This document shows, piece by piece, positions 1-6,330 of a DNA stretch of 23,701 bases; position 1 is the stretch's first letter, and the number at the start of each line of letters is the position of its first letter. The DNA lies in NCBI GenBank assembly GCA_902463875.1, contig CABQHR010000006.1, positions 1 to 23,701 on the forward strand, given 5' to 3'. A program made the translations under genes and the position numbers. The notes beneath the pieces were generated by a model that saw only the letters and a list, made by a program, of their open reading frames with translations, did not search any database and had not been told where the DNA came from. Source of the DNA: an uncultured Collinsella sp. GTDB taxonomy: Bacteria > Actinomycetota > Coriobacteriia > Coriobacteriales > Coriobacteriaceae.

Positions 1-84
1 CTAACGATATGGCACCGTGGGGACACATGTATGTCAATCCTGGTCTAACAGAGCCTTATTTTTTGCTCCGCGCGCACTCAAGAC

Positions 85-232
85 GCGCTTTCTACACGTC
101 GTCACTTTACGCCTGAACTTGTAGAAAATCCTCCGAGAAGATCGCCCCGTTTATGGGGCTTTTCGAAGCGCTTTCTACAACTGTCGCAATCTTCGACAAA
201 TTCAACCCTTGAAACATGCCTTGTTTTCTACA
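85..232. repeat. Four TTTCTACA boxes, possible recombinase arm sites or operators
   Basis: TTTCTACA occurs at 89-96, 172-179 and 225-232 on the plus strand and at 120-127 on the minus strand. Two copies share the longer 12-mer GCGCTTTCTACA (85-96 and 168-179). Four copies of an 8-mer in under 150 bp is well above chance. Tn916-type integrases have an N-terminal arm-binding domain that recognises short repeats near the element ends, so arm-type sites are one reading. Operators for the xis/int promoter are another. Confidence 0.5.
144..163 (+). terminator. Short terminator-like hairpin
   Basis: GCCCC (144-148) pairs with GGGGC (155-159) across a 6-nt loop and is followed by TTTT. It could end transcription entering from the left of the window. 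The stem is only 5 bp, so the call is modest. Confidence 0.4.
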
Positions 233-317
233 GCGTTTCACGCCATATATCAGGAGAAATCGCCTTGGCTCCCTCCGCTATACGCTTTGGGGGCAAAAAA
301 GGCAAAAGGGCATAAGG

Positions 318-362
318 GGGACTGACGCAGCGTGCGCTGCGGTCGGCATAGCCGACAGTCCC
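318..362. repeat. Three-way junction structure
   Basis: An outer stem GGGACT (318-323) / AGTCCC (357-362) encloses two adjoining perfect hairpins: CGCAGCG (326-332) / CGCTGCG (335-341) with a 2-nt loop, and GTCGGC (342-347) / GCCGAC (351-356) with a 3-nt loop. Nearly every base of the 45-nt segment can pair, giving a cloverleaf-like fold in single-stranded DNA or RNA. A related GGGAC/GTCCC palindrome occurs at 2972-2982. The role is unknown. Confidence 0.6.
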
Positions 363-589
363 ATGCCCAACGCCCGCGTACTTCATACAAATAAACCCAC
401 GAGCATCGAGCGAAGCGAGATGCGCACGGGCGAAGGGCATGCGTATGGAGACCCCGTGAATCTCGAAATATAGCACTGACTTTTTTCTCCTCATTTATGA
501 ACGGATGCAAACAAAAATACTGATTTATCAGGGTTTTCTCGATTTGCTGATGCGCAACGGTGCGGGTACTCTCGGGTCGAATTGAAATT

Positions 590-605
590 GCGTTGCAAGC
601 AACGC
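590..605. promoter_or_regulatory. Small inverted repeat before the xis ribosome binding site
   Basis: GCGTTGC (590-596) and GCAACGC (599-605) are separated by AA and lie 8 nt before the AAGGAGG ribosome binding site (614-620). It may be an operator, or a 5'UTR hairpin limiting xis translation. Confidence 0.4.
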
Positions 606-625
606 CGATTGAAAAGGAGGCTCGA

Positions 626-868
626 ATGAGCAAGGAGACAAGTGTTCAGGATGCGTCTGAGAACCCTGTGTACAGCATGCTCGAAAATGCCATGTTGGTC
701 GTTGACGAAGAGGAGGCAAAGAAGTTTCTTGGGGCAACCAGGCTTTTGCAGTTGATGGTAGACAGCGGTGATGGCATCGGGCCTGCGCATCTTCGTCACT
801 GCTATGACTCATCTCATCGCTATTACTTTGTAAGCGATCTGCTGTATTGGAACACGAATCGTCGCTAG
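626..868 (+). CDS. Excisionase-like small DNA-binding protein
   Basis: This is an 80-residue protein starting at the ATG preceded by a perfect AAGGAGG six bases upstream; the frame is open further 5' but no such signal is there. Residues about 25-80 fit the winged-helix pattern of excisionase/helix_turn_helix_17 proteins: an E-E-A-K-K-F-L-G-A-T opening helix, a second helix (RLLQLMVDSGDG), and the closing YYFVSDLLYW, which matches the usual R-[YF]-x-F-x-x-x-D-L-x-x-[WY] wing. The family bends DNA at element ends and biases integrases toward excision. The gene lies 98 bp before an integrase in the same orientation, the usual xis-int order. The N-terminal 24 residues are not recognised. The function is inferred from the wing pattern and the neighbour. 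Confidence 0.65.
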   Translation: MSKETSVQDASENPVYSMLENAMLVVDEEEAKKFLGATRLLQLMVDSGDGIGPAHLRHCYDSSHRYYFVSDLLYWNTNRR

Positions 869-911
869 GGTTCTCGAAAGCAATCCCGCGCAGCCCGTAC
901 CACTAGCAATT

Positions 912-951
912 ATGTGCCCCGATGCACCAGCGAAGCAGCATCGGGGCACAT
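912..951. repeat. 14-bp perfect hairpin between xis and int
   Basis: ATGTGCCCCGATGC (912-925) pairs perfectly with GCATCGGGGCACAT (938-951) across a 12-nt loop. It ends 15 nt before the int start codon, just ahead of the GGAGAGGAG ribosome binding site. There is no T-tract, so it is more likely a translational or processing control element, or a protein site, than a simple terminator. Confidence 0.65.
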
Positions 952-966
952 CCATAAGGAGAGGAG

Positions 967-2172
967 ATGACAAGAGTGCCCACGAGGAAAGACAGCAAGG
1001 GGCGCATCCTTCGCCAAGGAGAGGGGCAGCGCCCGAACGGCCAGTACTATTTCAAATTCAAAGACGTGAAAGGCAAGACGAAGTACAAGTACTCGTGGAC
1101 GCTTACCACACACGACCTCCCTCCCAAGGGCAAAAAGTCGGGGCCGTGCCTCCGCGAAATCGAGAAGCAGGTGCAACGCGATCTGTTTGACCGCGTTGCA
1201 CCAAGCGGGATGACCGTTCTCGAATTGGTTGAAAAGTACGTCGCGACCAAGACGGCGGTGCGCCCGACTACGCGCGCGGGCTATAAGACGGTTATGAGCT
1301 TTCTCGCCAAGGACGAGTTCGGAAGCAGGAAGATCGGCGATGTAACGACGCTCGACGCGAAGAATTGGCTCATCTATCTTCAAGGCGAACTCGGGAAAAG
1401 CTACAGCGCGATTCATTGCATTCGAGGAGTGCTTCGCCCAGCTTTCCAGCTAGCGGAGGAAGACGACCTCATCAGGCGCAACCCGTTCAACTTCGAGCTT
1501 GCCACCGTACTCGTCAATGACTCCATTGCGCGCGAGGCCTTGTCCCCACAGGACGAGCGCAGGTTCCTCGATTTCATCAAGGGAGATAAGCATTACTCGC
1601 GATATTATGAAGCGTTCTACATCCTCTTCAACACGGGGCTGCGCATCTCGGAGTTCTGCGGCCTCACAAAATCTGACCTCGACTTCGAAAACGGAAGCAT
1701 CCGCGTCAACAAGCAGCTGCAGAGGGGCAGCGATATGAGGTACTACATCGAACGCCCCAAAACGAAAAGCGGCGAGCGATACGTACCCATGTCCGAGGAA
1801 GTCAAAGAATGCTTCAAGGCAATCCTTCAAAAACGTGCCAACCCACCTGTCGAGCCCGTCGTTAACGGAGTGAGCGGATTCCTGCTTCTAGACAAAAACG
1901 ACATGCCGAAGGTTGCGATGCACTGGGAGAAGTACTTCCAGCTCTCCCTCCGCAAGCACAATAGCATCTACAAGAAGGGGCTTCCCAAGATTACCCCGCA
2001 TGTATGCCGACACACTTTCTGCTCCAAGATGGCTCGCAAGGGGATGGACCCCGCGAAGCTCAAGTACATCATGGGGCACTCGGACATTAGCGTGACATAC
2101 AACACGTACACCCACCTTGGATTCGAGGACGTGAGGGGCGACATGCTCCGCATGACGGATGGTGCCGCGTAA
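967..2172 (+). CDS. int: Tyrosine recombinase / integrase, Tn916 type
   Basis: This 401-residue site-specific recombinase would insert and excise a mobile element. Residues about 5-50 (KDSKGRILRQGEGQRPNGQY, then FKFKDVKGKTKYKYSW) form the arm-DNA-binding domain typical of Tn916-type integrases. A SAM-like core-binding domain spans about 82-165. The catalytic domain has all expected residues: R226 (NTGLRISEF), K267 (PKTKSGER), H345 and R348 (HVCRHTF), H371 (MGHSD) and the nucleophile Y381 (NTYTH). Length is normal and nothing looks broken. The ATG follows GGAGAGGAG. It lies downstream of the excisionase-like gene and is followed by a repeat cluster and a housekeeping-type phosphatase gene, which suggests that the element end lies between 2173 and 2344. 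Whether the rest of the element survives to the left cannot be judged from this window. Confidence 0.93.
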   Translation: MTRVPTRKDSKGRILRQGEGQRPNGQYYFKFKDVKGKTKYKYSWTLTTHDLPPKGKKSGPCLREIEKQVQRDLFDRVAPSGMTVLELVEKYVATKTAVRPTTRAGYKTVMSFLAKDEFGSRKIGDVTTLDAKNWLIYLQGELGKSYSAIHCIRGVLRPAFQLAEEDDLIRRNPFNFELATVLVNDSIAREALSPQDERRFLDFIKGDKHYSRYYEAFYILFNTGLRISEFCGLTKSDLDFENGSIRVNKQLQRGSDMRYYIERPKTKSGERYVPMSEEVKECFKAILQKRANPPVEPVVNGVSGFLLLDKNDMPKVAMHWEKYFQLSLRKHNSIYKKGLPKITPHVCRHTFCSKMARKGMDPAKLKYIMGHSDISVTYNTYTHLGFEDVRGDMLRMTDGAA

Positions 2173-2185
2173 GCTAAAGTGTACG

Positions 2186-2226
2186 AAGTTGTAAATCCGC
2201 GAGGTTTACAACCGAATTTACAACTT
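2186..2226. repeat. Repeat cluster after int; candidate terminator or att-proximal site
   Basis: An 11-bp perfect inverted repeat, AAGTTGTAAAT (2186-2196) and ATTTACAACTT (2216-2226), contains the octamer TTTACAAC. A third copy in direct orientation lies at 2205-2212, so two alternative hairpins can form. The distal one is followed by TTTT, giving a weak int terminator. Three recombinase-sized half-sites immediately after an integrase gene also fit a core or arm attachment region. Confidence 0.45.
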
Positions 2227-2344
2227 TTGCGGCGGAAAATATCCGCTCATACACGAGTCGATTCGGGATTCCGCGACTGGGCGATGACATACGAACAGCA
2301 TTTATCACCTGCGGAAATCCTGATATATGAGAGGAAGTCCAAGG

Positions 2345-2791
2345 ATGCACAGAATCATGTTCGTATGCCACGGCAATATCTGCCGCTCGACGATGGCTGA
2401 GTCGGTGTTTACCGAGCTCGTGCGCCGCGCTGGACGCGCGGGCGAGTTTGTCGTCGATTCCGCAGCGACCTCGACCGAGGAGATTGGCAACCCGCCGCAT
2501 CATGGCACTGTTGCCAAGCTGAGCGAGGTCGGAATTCCCGTCGTTGCCCATCGCGCACGCCAGGTGCGTCGCGCGGAGTATGGCGACTGGGATCACATTG
2601 TCTATATGGATGCCGAGAACGCCCGCGGCCTACGTCGCATCTTTGGTAAGGACCCCGATGGCAAAATCTCGCGTCTACTCGACTGGACCGATCGCCCCGG
2701 CGACGTGGCCGATCCCTGGTATACCGGCAATTTCGATGCCACCTACCGCGACGTGCTCGCCGGTTGCACCGCTATGCTCGAGCAGCTGTAG
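2345..2791 (+). CDS. Low-molecular-weight protein tyrosine phosphatase
   Basis: This 148-residue protein belongs to the LMW-PTP/arsenate reductase-like fold family and would hydrolyse phosphotyrosine in the cytoplasm. The P-loop C-x5-R-S lies at the extreme N-terminus, as is normal: VCHGNICRST, nucleophile C8 and R14. The general acid motif DPWY is near residue 126 (DVADPWYTGNFD). In Gram-positive bacteria these enzymes often oppose BY-kinases of capsule synthesis, but no such genes are nearby, so the target is unknown. I chose the ATG at 2345 because GAGG lies 11 nt upstream and family members start 5-8 residues before the catalytic cysteine. ATGs at 2327 and 2357 are alternatives. No strong terminator follows; the next features are the cassette repeats. 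Confidence 0.9.
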   Translation: MHRIMFVCHGNICRSTMAESVFTELVRRAGRAGEFVVDSAATSTEEIGNPPHHGTVAKLSEVGIPVVAHRARQVRRAEYGDWDHIVYMDAENARGLRRIFGKDPDGKISRLLDWTDRPGDVADPWYTGNFDATYRDVLAGCTAMLEQL

Positions 2792-2828
2792 GCAAGCGAG
2801 GTCGCAGGCCACGCCTTCGGCGCGAAAC

Positions 2829-2931
2829 GAGCGTGGATAATCTCCCACATGAAAAATGAGCGTGGATTTTCTCCCACTTTGAGCATTCAAGTGCGCTCTA
2901 GACGGGAGAAAATCCACGCTCATTATCTCGG
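2829..2931. repeat. Left cassette repeat, hairpin-forming (74 bp plus partial copy)
   Basis: The core, 2858-2931, is 68/74 identical to 4529-4602 in the same orientation. Inside it, GAGCGTGGATTTTCTCCC (2858-2875) pairs perfectly with 2904-2921 (18 bp) around a 28-nt loop. A partial extra copy of the left arm, GAGCGTGGATAATCTCCCA, stands at 2829-2847. With its partner, this repeat brackets the ATPase gene. Confidence 0.75.
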
Positions 2932-2938
2932 ATAGCGA

Positions 2939-2982
2939 ATGCGACAAAGGCACTATCCCTTTGTCGCATCGGGGACTGTCCC
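2939..2982. repeat. Hairpin plus GGGACTGTCCC palindrome at the ATPase 3' end
   Basis: ATGCGACAAAGG (2939-2950) pairs with CCTTTGTCGCAT (2958-2969). It is followed directly by the palindrome GGGAC-T-GTCCC (2972-2982), which runs into the stop codon of the minus-strand ATPase. No T-run follows on the minus strand, so a terminator role is uncertain. Confidence 0.5.
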
Positions 2983-4343
2983 TAGACCGGCTTGACCTCC
3001 AGCTTTATCCCCTCGGCACAGGAGTCACCCAAAACATCCGAAAGGGCCCAGGTCGCATATAGCGGCAAATAAAGAACAGCTCCGCTGCGTTCAACGTTGC
3101 CTCTCGAGAAAACAATCCCGAGCCTTACACCATATTCGGCCGTATCAAGCACATGACCGAGCGCGGCGTGCGCGTGGTAATAGGAACCCGATTTAACCTC
3201 GATCGGAACAGCCGTTCCATCCGGTCCGTCGACCACAAAGTCCACTTCGCCGCGCTTCTTTGTCTGATAGTAGTAAAGCTGGCGATTTTGGGCAGTCAGC
3301 TGCTGGGCCACCACGTTTTCGTAAATACCGCCCAGATTGGGTTCCTTGCTATCAAGATACGCCGCCTGGGCGACGCCAACGGGGTAGCGCGCCATCAACA
3401 TGCCCGTATCCGATTGGTATAGCTTGAACTGCGATGGCCGTGCCGTCTTGAGCAGGGGCGACTTTGGCTCGGTTACGATATCCGCCTTGAGAGCAACGCC
3501 GGCATCGACAAGCCAGACAAAATCTCGCTGGTACTTGTCGTAATGCGCCTTGGGGTCAATGGAATTGAGCACGAAGCGTTTGTTTTCGCCCTCGAGCATA
3601 ATAGGGAGCTGATCGTAAATGCTCTGCACCTGAAGGGCTCGCCCGCTTGCATACTTGGAGATATCCCGCCGGTACTGTTCGTTGAGCTCTGACTGTAACT
3701 GACGAACAGAGGCAAGGTCGCCCCGCGTGTCAAGGAAACGCTGCACGACCTCTGGCATTCCACCGACAACGGTATAGGTCCTGAAGTTTGCCATCATCGC
3801 GTCGTGAATGTAATCAGGAATGGGCTTCTCGCTGATACACGCGTCGCGTATCGTTTGGCGAGCTCCCTCGCTCACCCCGATCGCCCAGCAAAACTCCTCG
3901 AAATCGAGCGGGAACATCCTAAGCTCGTGAACATATCCCACGGGATAGGACCTAACGCCCTTGAACTGGGTCCCGAGCATTGACCCCGAAAACGCCCAGC
4001 GGCACCTCCCGTCCTCAACAAGGAACTTTGCCATCGTCATGATGTCGGGGGCCTCTTGGACCTCATCGATAAACACGAGCGTTTTGCCCGGTGCTATCGG
4101 CTTTCCCGAGAGAAGCGTCACCCTGCTGATGAAATCGTCGGCATCCCGTGCCTCGAGAAGAGCATCTTTTGCCTGGCGATTTTCCGCGAGATTGAGCTCG
4201 ATATAGGTTGCGTAGTTTGACTTACCGAACTCGCGAATCGAGTAGCTCTTACCGATTTGGCGAGAACCCGTGACGAACAACGCCTTTCGTTCAATGGATC
4301 TCTGCCAACAATCAAGCTCATCAGCGATTTTCCTGCGCAACAT
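2982..4343 (-). CDS. AAA_14/DUF4143-type ATPase, cassette 1
   Basis: This 453-residue protein is an N-terminal P-loop ATPase with a C-terminal DUF4143-type domain. Walker A is GSRQIGKS (26-33) and Walker B is TLVFIDEVQ (88-96, D93/E94). The C-terminal E366-V-D368 followed by IEVKSG (381-386) has the layout of a PD-(D/E)xK nuclease core, a feature noted for this family. The family is common and often multicopy in gut anaerobes, but its function is not settled; proposals include defence and stress roles. I chose the start at 4343 because GGGAG lies six bases upstream. The frame is open to 4472, but that extension would encode only the CIS-rich translation of the upstream iterons. The gene stands alone, opposite to the upstream phosphatase gene, between 74-bp direct repeats, and its base composition looks less GC-rich than its neighbours, suggesting transfer as a unit. 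Confidence 0.85.
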   Translation of the reverse strand: MLRRKIADELDCWQRSIERKALFVTGSRQIGKSYSIREFGKSNYATYIELNLAENRQAKDALLEARDADDFISRVTLLSGKPIAPGKTLVFIDEVQEAPDIMTMAKFLVEDGRCRWAFSGSMLGTQFKGVRSYPVGYVHELRMFPLDFEEFCWAIGVSEGARQTIRDACISEKPIPDYIHDAMMANFRTYTVVGGMPEVVQRFLDTRGDLASVRQLQSELNEQYRRDISKYASGRALQVQSIYDQLPIMLEGENKRFVLNSIDPKAHYDKYQRDFVWLVDAGVALKADIVTEPKSPLLKTARPSQFKLYQSDTGMLMARYPVGVAQAAYLDSKEPNLGGIYENVVAQQLTAQNRQLYYYQTKKRGEVDFVVDGPDGTAVPIEVKSGSYYHAHAALGHVLDTAEYGVRLGIVFSRGNVERSGAVLYLPLYATWALSDVLGDSCAEGIKLEVKPV

Positions 4344-4367
4344 AAGCTCTCCCATCGCCTCGATAAA

Positions 4368-4443
4368 TGAAATGCAGATATTTATATCGACTATTATCGA
4401 TGAAATGCAGAGATTTTTAGTACCGAAATTTGATGAAATGCAG
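4368..4443. repeat. Three iterons at 33-bp period upstream of ATPase 1
   Basis: TGAAATGCAG occurs at 4368-4377, 4401-4410 and 4434-4443, exactly 33 bp apart. Copies 2 and 3 extend to GATGAAATGCAG, and all three are followed by an A/T-rich block. The array lies 25-100 bp before the ATPase start codon on the minus strand, where the promoter must be; a TATAAA-like sequence sits between copies 1 and 2. Same-face spacing of about three helical turns suggests cooperative binding by a regulator, possibly autoregulation. Confidence 0.7.
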
Positions 4444-4528
4444 GAATTTGAGCTTACTCGCGCATAGAACAACGACGCGTGCGCCTAAGCATGGGCATAA
4501 GTGAGGTCGGGATTCTCGCATACAAATC

Positions 4529-4621
4529 GAGCGAGGACTATCTCCCACTTTGAGCGTTCAAGCGCGCTCTAAACGGGAGAAAATCCACGCTCATTATCTC
4601 GGTGGGAGAAAATCCTCGCTC
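4529..4621. repeat. Right cassette repeat, hairpin-forming (74 bp plus partial copy)
   Basis: 4529-4602 matches 2858-2931 in the same orientation with six mismatches. It is followed by TGGGAGAAAATCCTCGCTC (4603-4621), an inverted partial copy of the arm at 4529-4547. The repeat ends two bases before the stop codon of the minus-strand gene at 4624, so it may also act as that operon's 3' hairpin. Confidence 0.75.
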
Positions 4622-4623
4622 GG

Positions 4624-4953
4624 CTACTCGTCGACGATCTCGGCGAGCCAAACGTTCAGCGTATCGACCTCGGGGCAGCAGAACTTTGCCGTACCAGGCT
4701 CGTTGTCAGGCACGGTTCCGCCATAGCGCAGGATATCGATATAGGGAAAGCCCACATGGCAGGCCATGGCGCACATCTTGCCGCGATCGCGATCGAAGTC
4801 AAAGACGTCGCCCGGCTTGTGGCCATGGTGACAGCGGCACGCACCCAGCTGGTCCACGCAGCTCACGCGGATACGCGGCCGCTTGCCACGCGGCGCGCCG
4901 AGCGGCTTGTTCTCGCCCGCAGGCTTGACGCCGCCCTCGCCAGCGTTACTCAT
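4624..4953 (-). CDS. TIGR04076-like cysteine/histidine-rich small protein
   Basis: This is a 109-residue protein. From about residue 26 it follows the pattern I associate with TIGR04076 proteins: a short beta start (RIRVSCVD), a Cys/His cluster CRCHHGHKPGDVFDF (39-53), M-C-A-M-A-C (60-65), PYIDILRYGGTVP (70-82) and a late FCCP (91-94). The seven cysteines and adjoining histidines suggest metal binding, but the function of the family is unknown. The first 25 residues are basic, glycine/proline-rich and probably disordered. The start codon overlaps the stop of the pyridoxal kinase-like gene by 8 nt (ATGAGTAA), so the two are translationally coupled and may share a role. The family call is from memory of the pattern, not a search. 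Confidence 0.65.
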   Translation of the reverse strand: MSNAGEGGVKPAGENKPLGAPRGKRPRIRVSCVDQLGACRCHHGHKPGDVFDFDRDRGKMCAMACHVGFPYIDILRYGGTVPDNEPGTAKFCCPEVDTLNVWLAEIVDE

Positions 4954-5770
4954 GGTCGATCACGTCCAGGCAGGCCTCGACGGGAAGGCCGGCCGACTTG
5001 TCCTCTTGGTCGGCATTGCGCTCGATAAGCTCAGCCACCACACGCATGGCATCGGACGTCGCGCGCTGCAGACTCCAACCTGCCATAACGCGGCCGACGA
5101 GCACCGCCGAGAACGTGTCGCCCGTGCCCGGGAAATAGACCGGAATGAGCTCAAAGGGAATCGTGAAGTGCTCCCCCGCTACATGGTCGTAACCGATAAC
5201 CGCGTTCGTGCCATTGACCACGGCGCTCGTAATGACCACCGACTTGGCGCCCAGGGCACGCACGGCATCCACAAGAGCGCGGCCCTCATCGGGCGTGATT
5301 TGCTCGGCAATGGGCGTATCGGTGAGCAGACACGCCTCGGTGTAGTTTGGCACCGCATAGTCGGCGCACTCGAGCAGGTGCCGCATGAGGCCGATCGTGG
5401 ACTCGGGCACGCCGGCGTAGAGCTTGCCGTTGTCGCCCATGATGGGGTCGACGAACACCTTGGTGCCCTTTTGCGCGCGACGGTGGCAAAAGTCCGAGAT
5501 GATACGCGTCTCTTCCTCGGTCACGATAAAGCCGGTCGAGATGGCGTCGAACTCAAAGCCGAGCTCCTCCCAGATAGCGAGGCTTTGACGCACGTACTCC
5601 GTGGTGTCGTGGATGTAGAACTTGGGGTAGTTGAGCGTGTCGGAAACAAGCGCCGTCGGCAGGTTATGGATACGGTAGCCCATGTGCGACAGCACCGGCA
5701 GCATGGCGGAAAGCGCGACCTTGCCGTAACCGCACATATCGTTGATCAGCAGCAGCTGAGTGTTCTTCAT
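4946..5770 (-). CDS. Pyridoxal/pyridoxamine kinase-like (PfkB/ribokinase fold)
   Basis: This 274-residue protein resembles PdxY/PdxK kinases, which phosphorylate B6 vitamers with ATP in the salvage route to pyridoxal phosphate. Visible features are an early N-D-M-C-G-Y-G-K stretch (10-17), DPIMGDNGKLY (108-118), PNYTEA (141-146) and the GTGDTF anion-hole motif (215-220), with catalytic base D218. Length is typical (about 280). The start at 5770 is preceded by AAGGGAGA; an ATG 24 bases upstream lacks such a site. It is the first gene of a two-gene operon with the TIGR04076-like gene. The cysteine-rich N-terminus (MCGYGK) is usual for the PdxY-like group in anaerobes. Related ThiD-type kinases share the fold, so substrate is not certain. 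Confidence 0.82.
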   Translation of the reverse strand: MKNTQLLLINDMCGYGKVALSAMLPVLSHMGYRIHNLPTALVSDTLNYPKFYIHDTTEYVRQSLAIWEELGFEFDAISTGFIVTEEETRIISDFCHRRAQKGTKVFVDPIMGDNGKLYAGVPESTIGLMRHLLECADYAVPNYTEACLLTDTPIAEQITPDEGRALVDAVRALGAKSVVITSAVVNGTNAVIGYDHVAGEHFTIPFELIPVYFPGTGDTFSAVLVGRVMAGWSLQRATSDAMRVVAELIERNADQEDKSAGLPVEACLDVIDHE

Positions 5771-5950
5771 GAGGGTCTCCCTTGTTTCGGGCACAGCGCA
5801 GCAGCGCCACAGTGCGACTAAGTGTAGCGCAGGAGGCGTTGTGGGCGGAGGCGAGCGGTACGAAGGGCAAATTGTTGCGGAAAGGTTTCGGAAATGGGGG
5901 CTGTTTGCTCCATAGCGGCCTAGTTGATGCTACTCATATAGCGCCATTTC

Positions 5951-6102
5951 AAAACTATGCCTATTTACTACGTTTAACCGCCCGCCTCCAACCACAACGA
6001 ATTTCTCTCCAACAAAACCGCAGGTAGATAGCTTGCGTTTTTTCAGAAACAGCTGTTGTGGTCAGCGATGCTGGATTCATCGTAGTAATTAGGCATAGTT
6101 TT
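5951..6102. repeat. 152-bp palindromic element in the pdxY-marR gap
   Basis: The gap 5771-6330 holds no supportable gene. Its main structure is an inverted repeat: 5951-5972 pairs with 6081-6102 (22 bp, one mismatch; core ACTATGCC). Nested inside is ACCACAAC (5991-5998) / GTTGTGGT (6055-6062), and at the centre a CCGCAGG...TTGCGTTTTTT segment. The nested arms would fold into a long stem with side loops. It looks like a dispersed, MITE-like or REP-like intergenic element. Confidence 0.55.
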
Positions 6103-6206
6103 TGGCAAGGCCGCTTCGAAAGGCATCATCGCAGCCCAAAACGATACCTTTTCCTTCGTCCCCAAGGGATCAGATTGCCGCTTAGGAGCGTTTGCAGCAT
6201 CGAGCG

Positions 6207-6234
6207 GTTACGGCGTTTGGTAAAACGCCGTAAC
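6207..6234. repeat. 12-bp perfect hairpin upstream of the marR promoter
   Basis: GTTACGGCGTTT (6207-6218) pairs perfectly with AAACGCCGTAAC (6223-6234) across a 4-nt loop. It ends 17 bp before the -35 box of the marR promoter. There is no T-run, so it may be a protein binding site rather than a terminator. Confidence 0.5.
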
Positions 6235-6251
6235 TTAATAAGTTTGGTACC

Positions 6252-6280
6252 TTGACATTTATTTCTTGCACTCCTAAATT
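6252..6280 (+). promoter_or_regulatory. Sigma-70-type promoter of the marR-ABC operon
   Basis: A perfect -35 TTGACA (6252-6257) and a -10 TAAATT (6275-6280) are separated by 17 bp. The start codon of marR lies about 50 bp downstream. The -10 box overlaps the left arm of the operator. Confidence 0.75.
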
Positions 6281-6314
6281 AGTTAGGCACAAAACAATTT
6301 CACTACCTAACTAA
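6279..6314. promoter_or_regulatory. Probable MarR operator
   Basis: TTAGTTAGG (6279-6287) and CCTAACTAA (6306-6314) form a perfect 9-bp inverted repeat with an 18-bp spacer. It covers the end of the -10 box and the likely transcription start, immediately before marR. This is the classic arrangement for autorepression relieved by a ligand. AAGGAG (6317-6322) then serves as ribosome binding site. Confidence 0.7.
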
Positions 6315-6330
6315 AGAAAGGAGCGACACC

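Larger units (their letters stand above)
1..625. other. Non-coding, structure-rich region upstream of xis/int
   Basis: I see no convincing gene here. The two short overlapping open frames between 216 and 494 have no good ribosome binding site and no recognisable protein. The stretch holds four TTTCTACA boxes (89-232), a small terminator-like hairpin (144-163), a folded three-arm structure (318-362), a short palindrome CTGATTTATCAG (520-531) and a 7-bp inverted repeat just before the xis ribosome binding site. Its position interior to a tyrosine integrase fits the regulatory or transfer region of an integrative element, but no relaxase or oriT can be shown. Confidence 0.5.

Noticed and set aside
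216-494. Two short overlapping open frames upstream of xis
   Set aside because: No ribosome binding site, no known pattern, and they run through the three-way hairpin structure.
4368-4443. CRISPR-like spacing of the three repeats before ATPase 1
   Set aside because: Repeats are only 10-12 bp, just three copies, no cas genes, and the location is a promoter.
4344-4472. 43-residue N-terminal extension of ATPase 1
   Set aside because: It only translates the iteron array, whose 33-bp period happens to keep frame; the ATG at 4343 has a good ribosome binding site.
4883-5821. Plus-strand open frame of 312 codons opposite the pyridoxal kinase-like gene
   Set aside because: Antisense of a gene with clear GTGD and DPIMGDNG motifs.
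6058-6255. Small plus-strand open frame in the pdxY-marR gap
   Set aside because: It crosses two palindromes, lacks a ribosome binding site and matches nothing recognisable.
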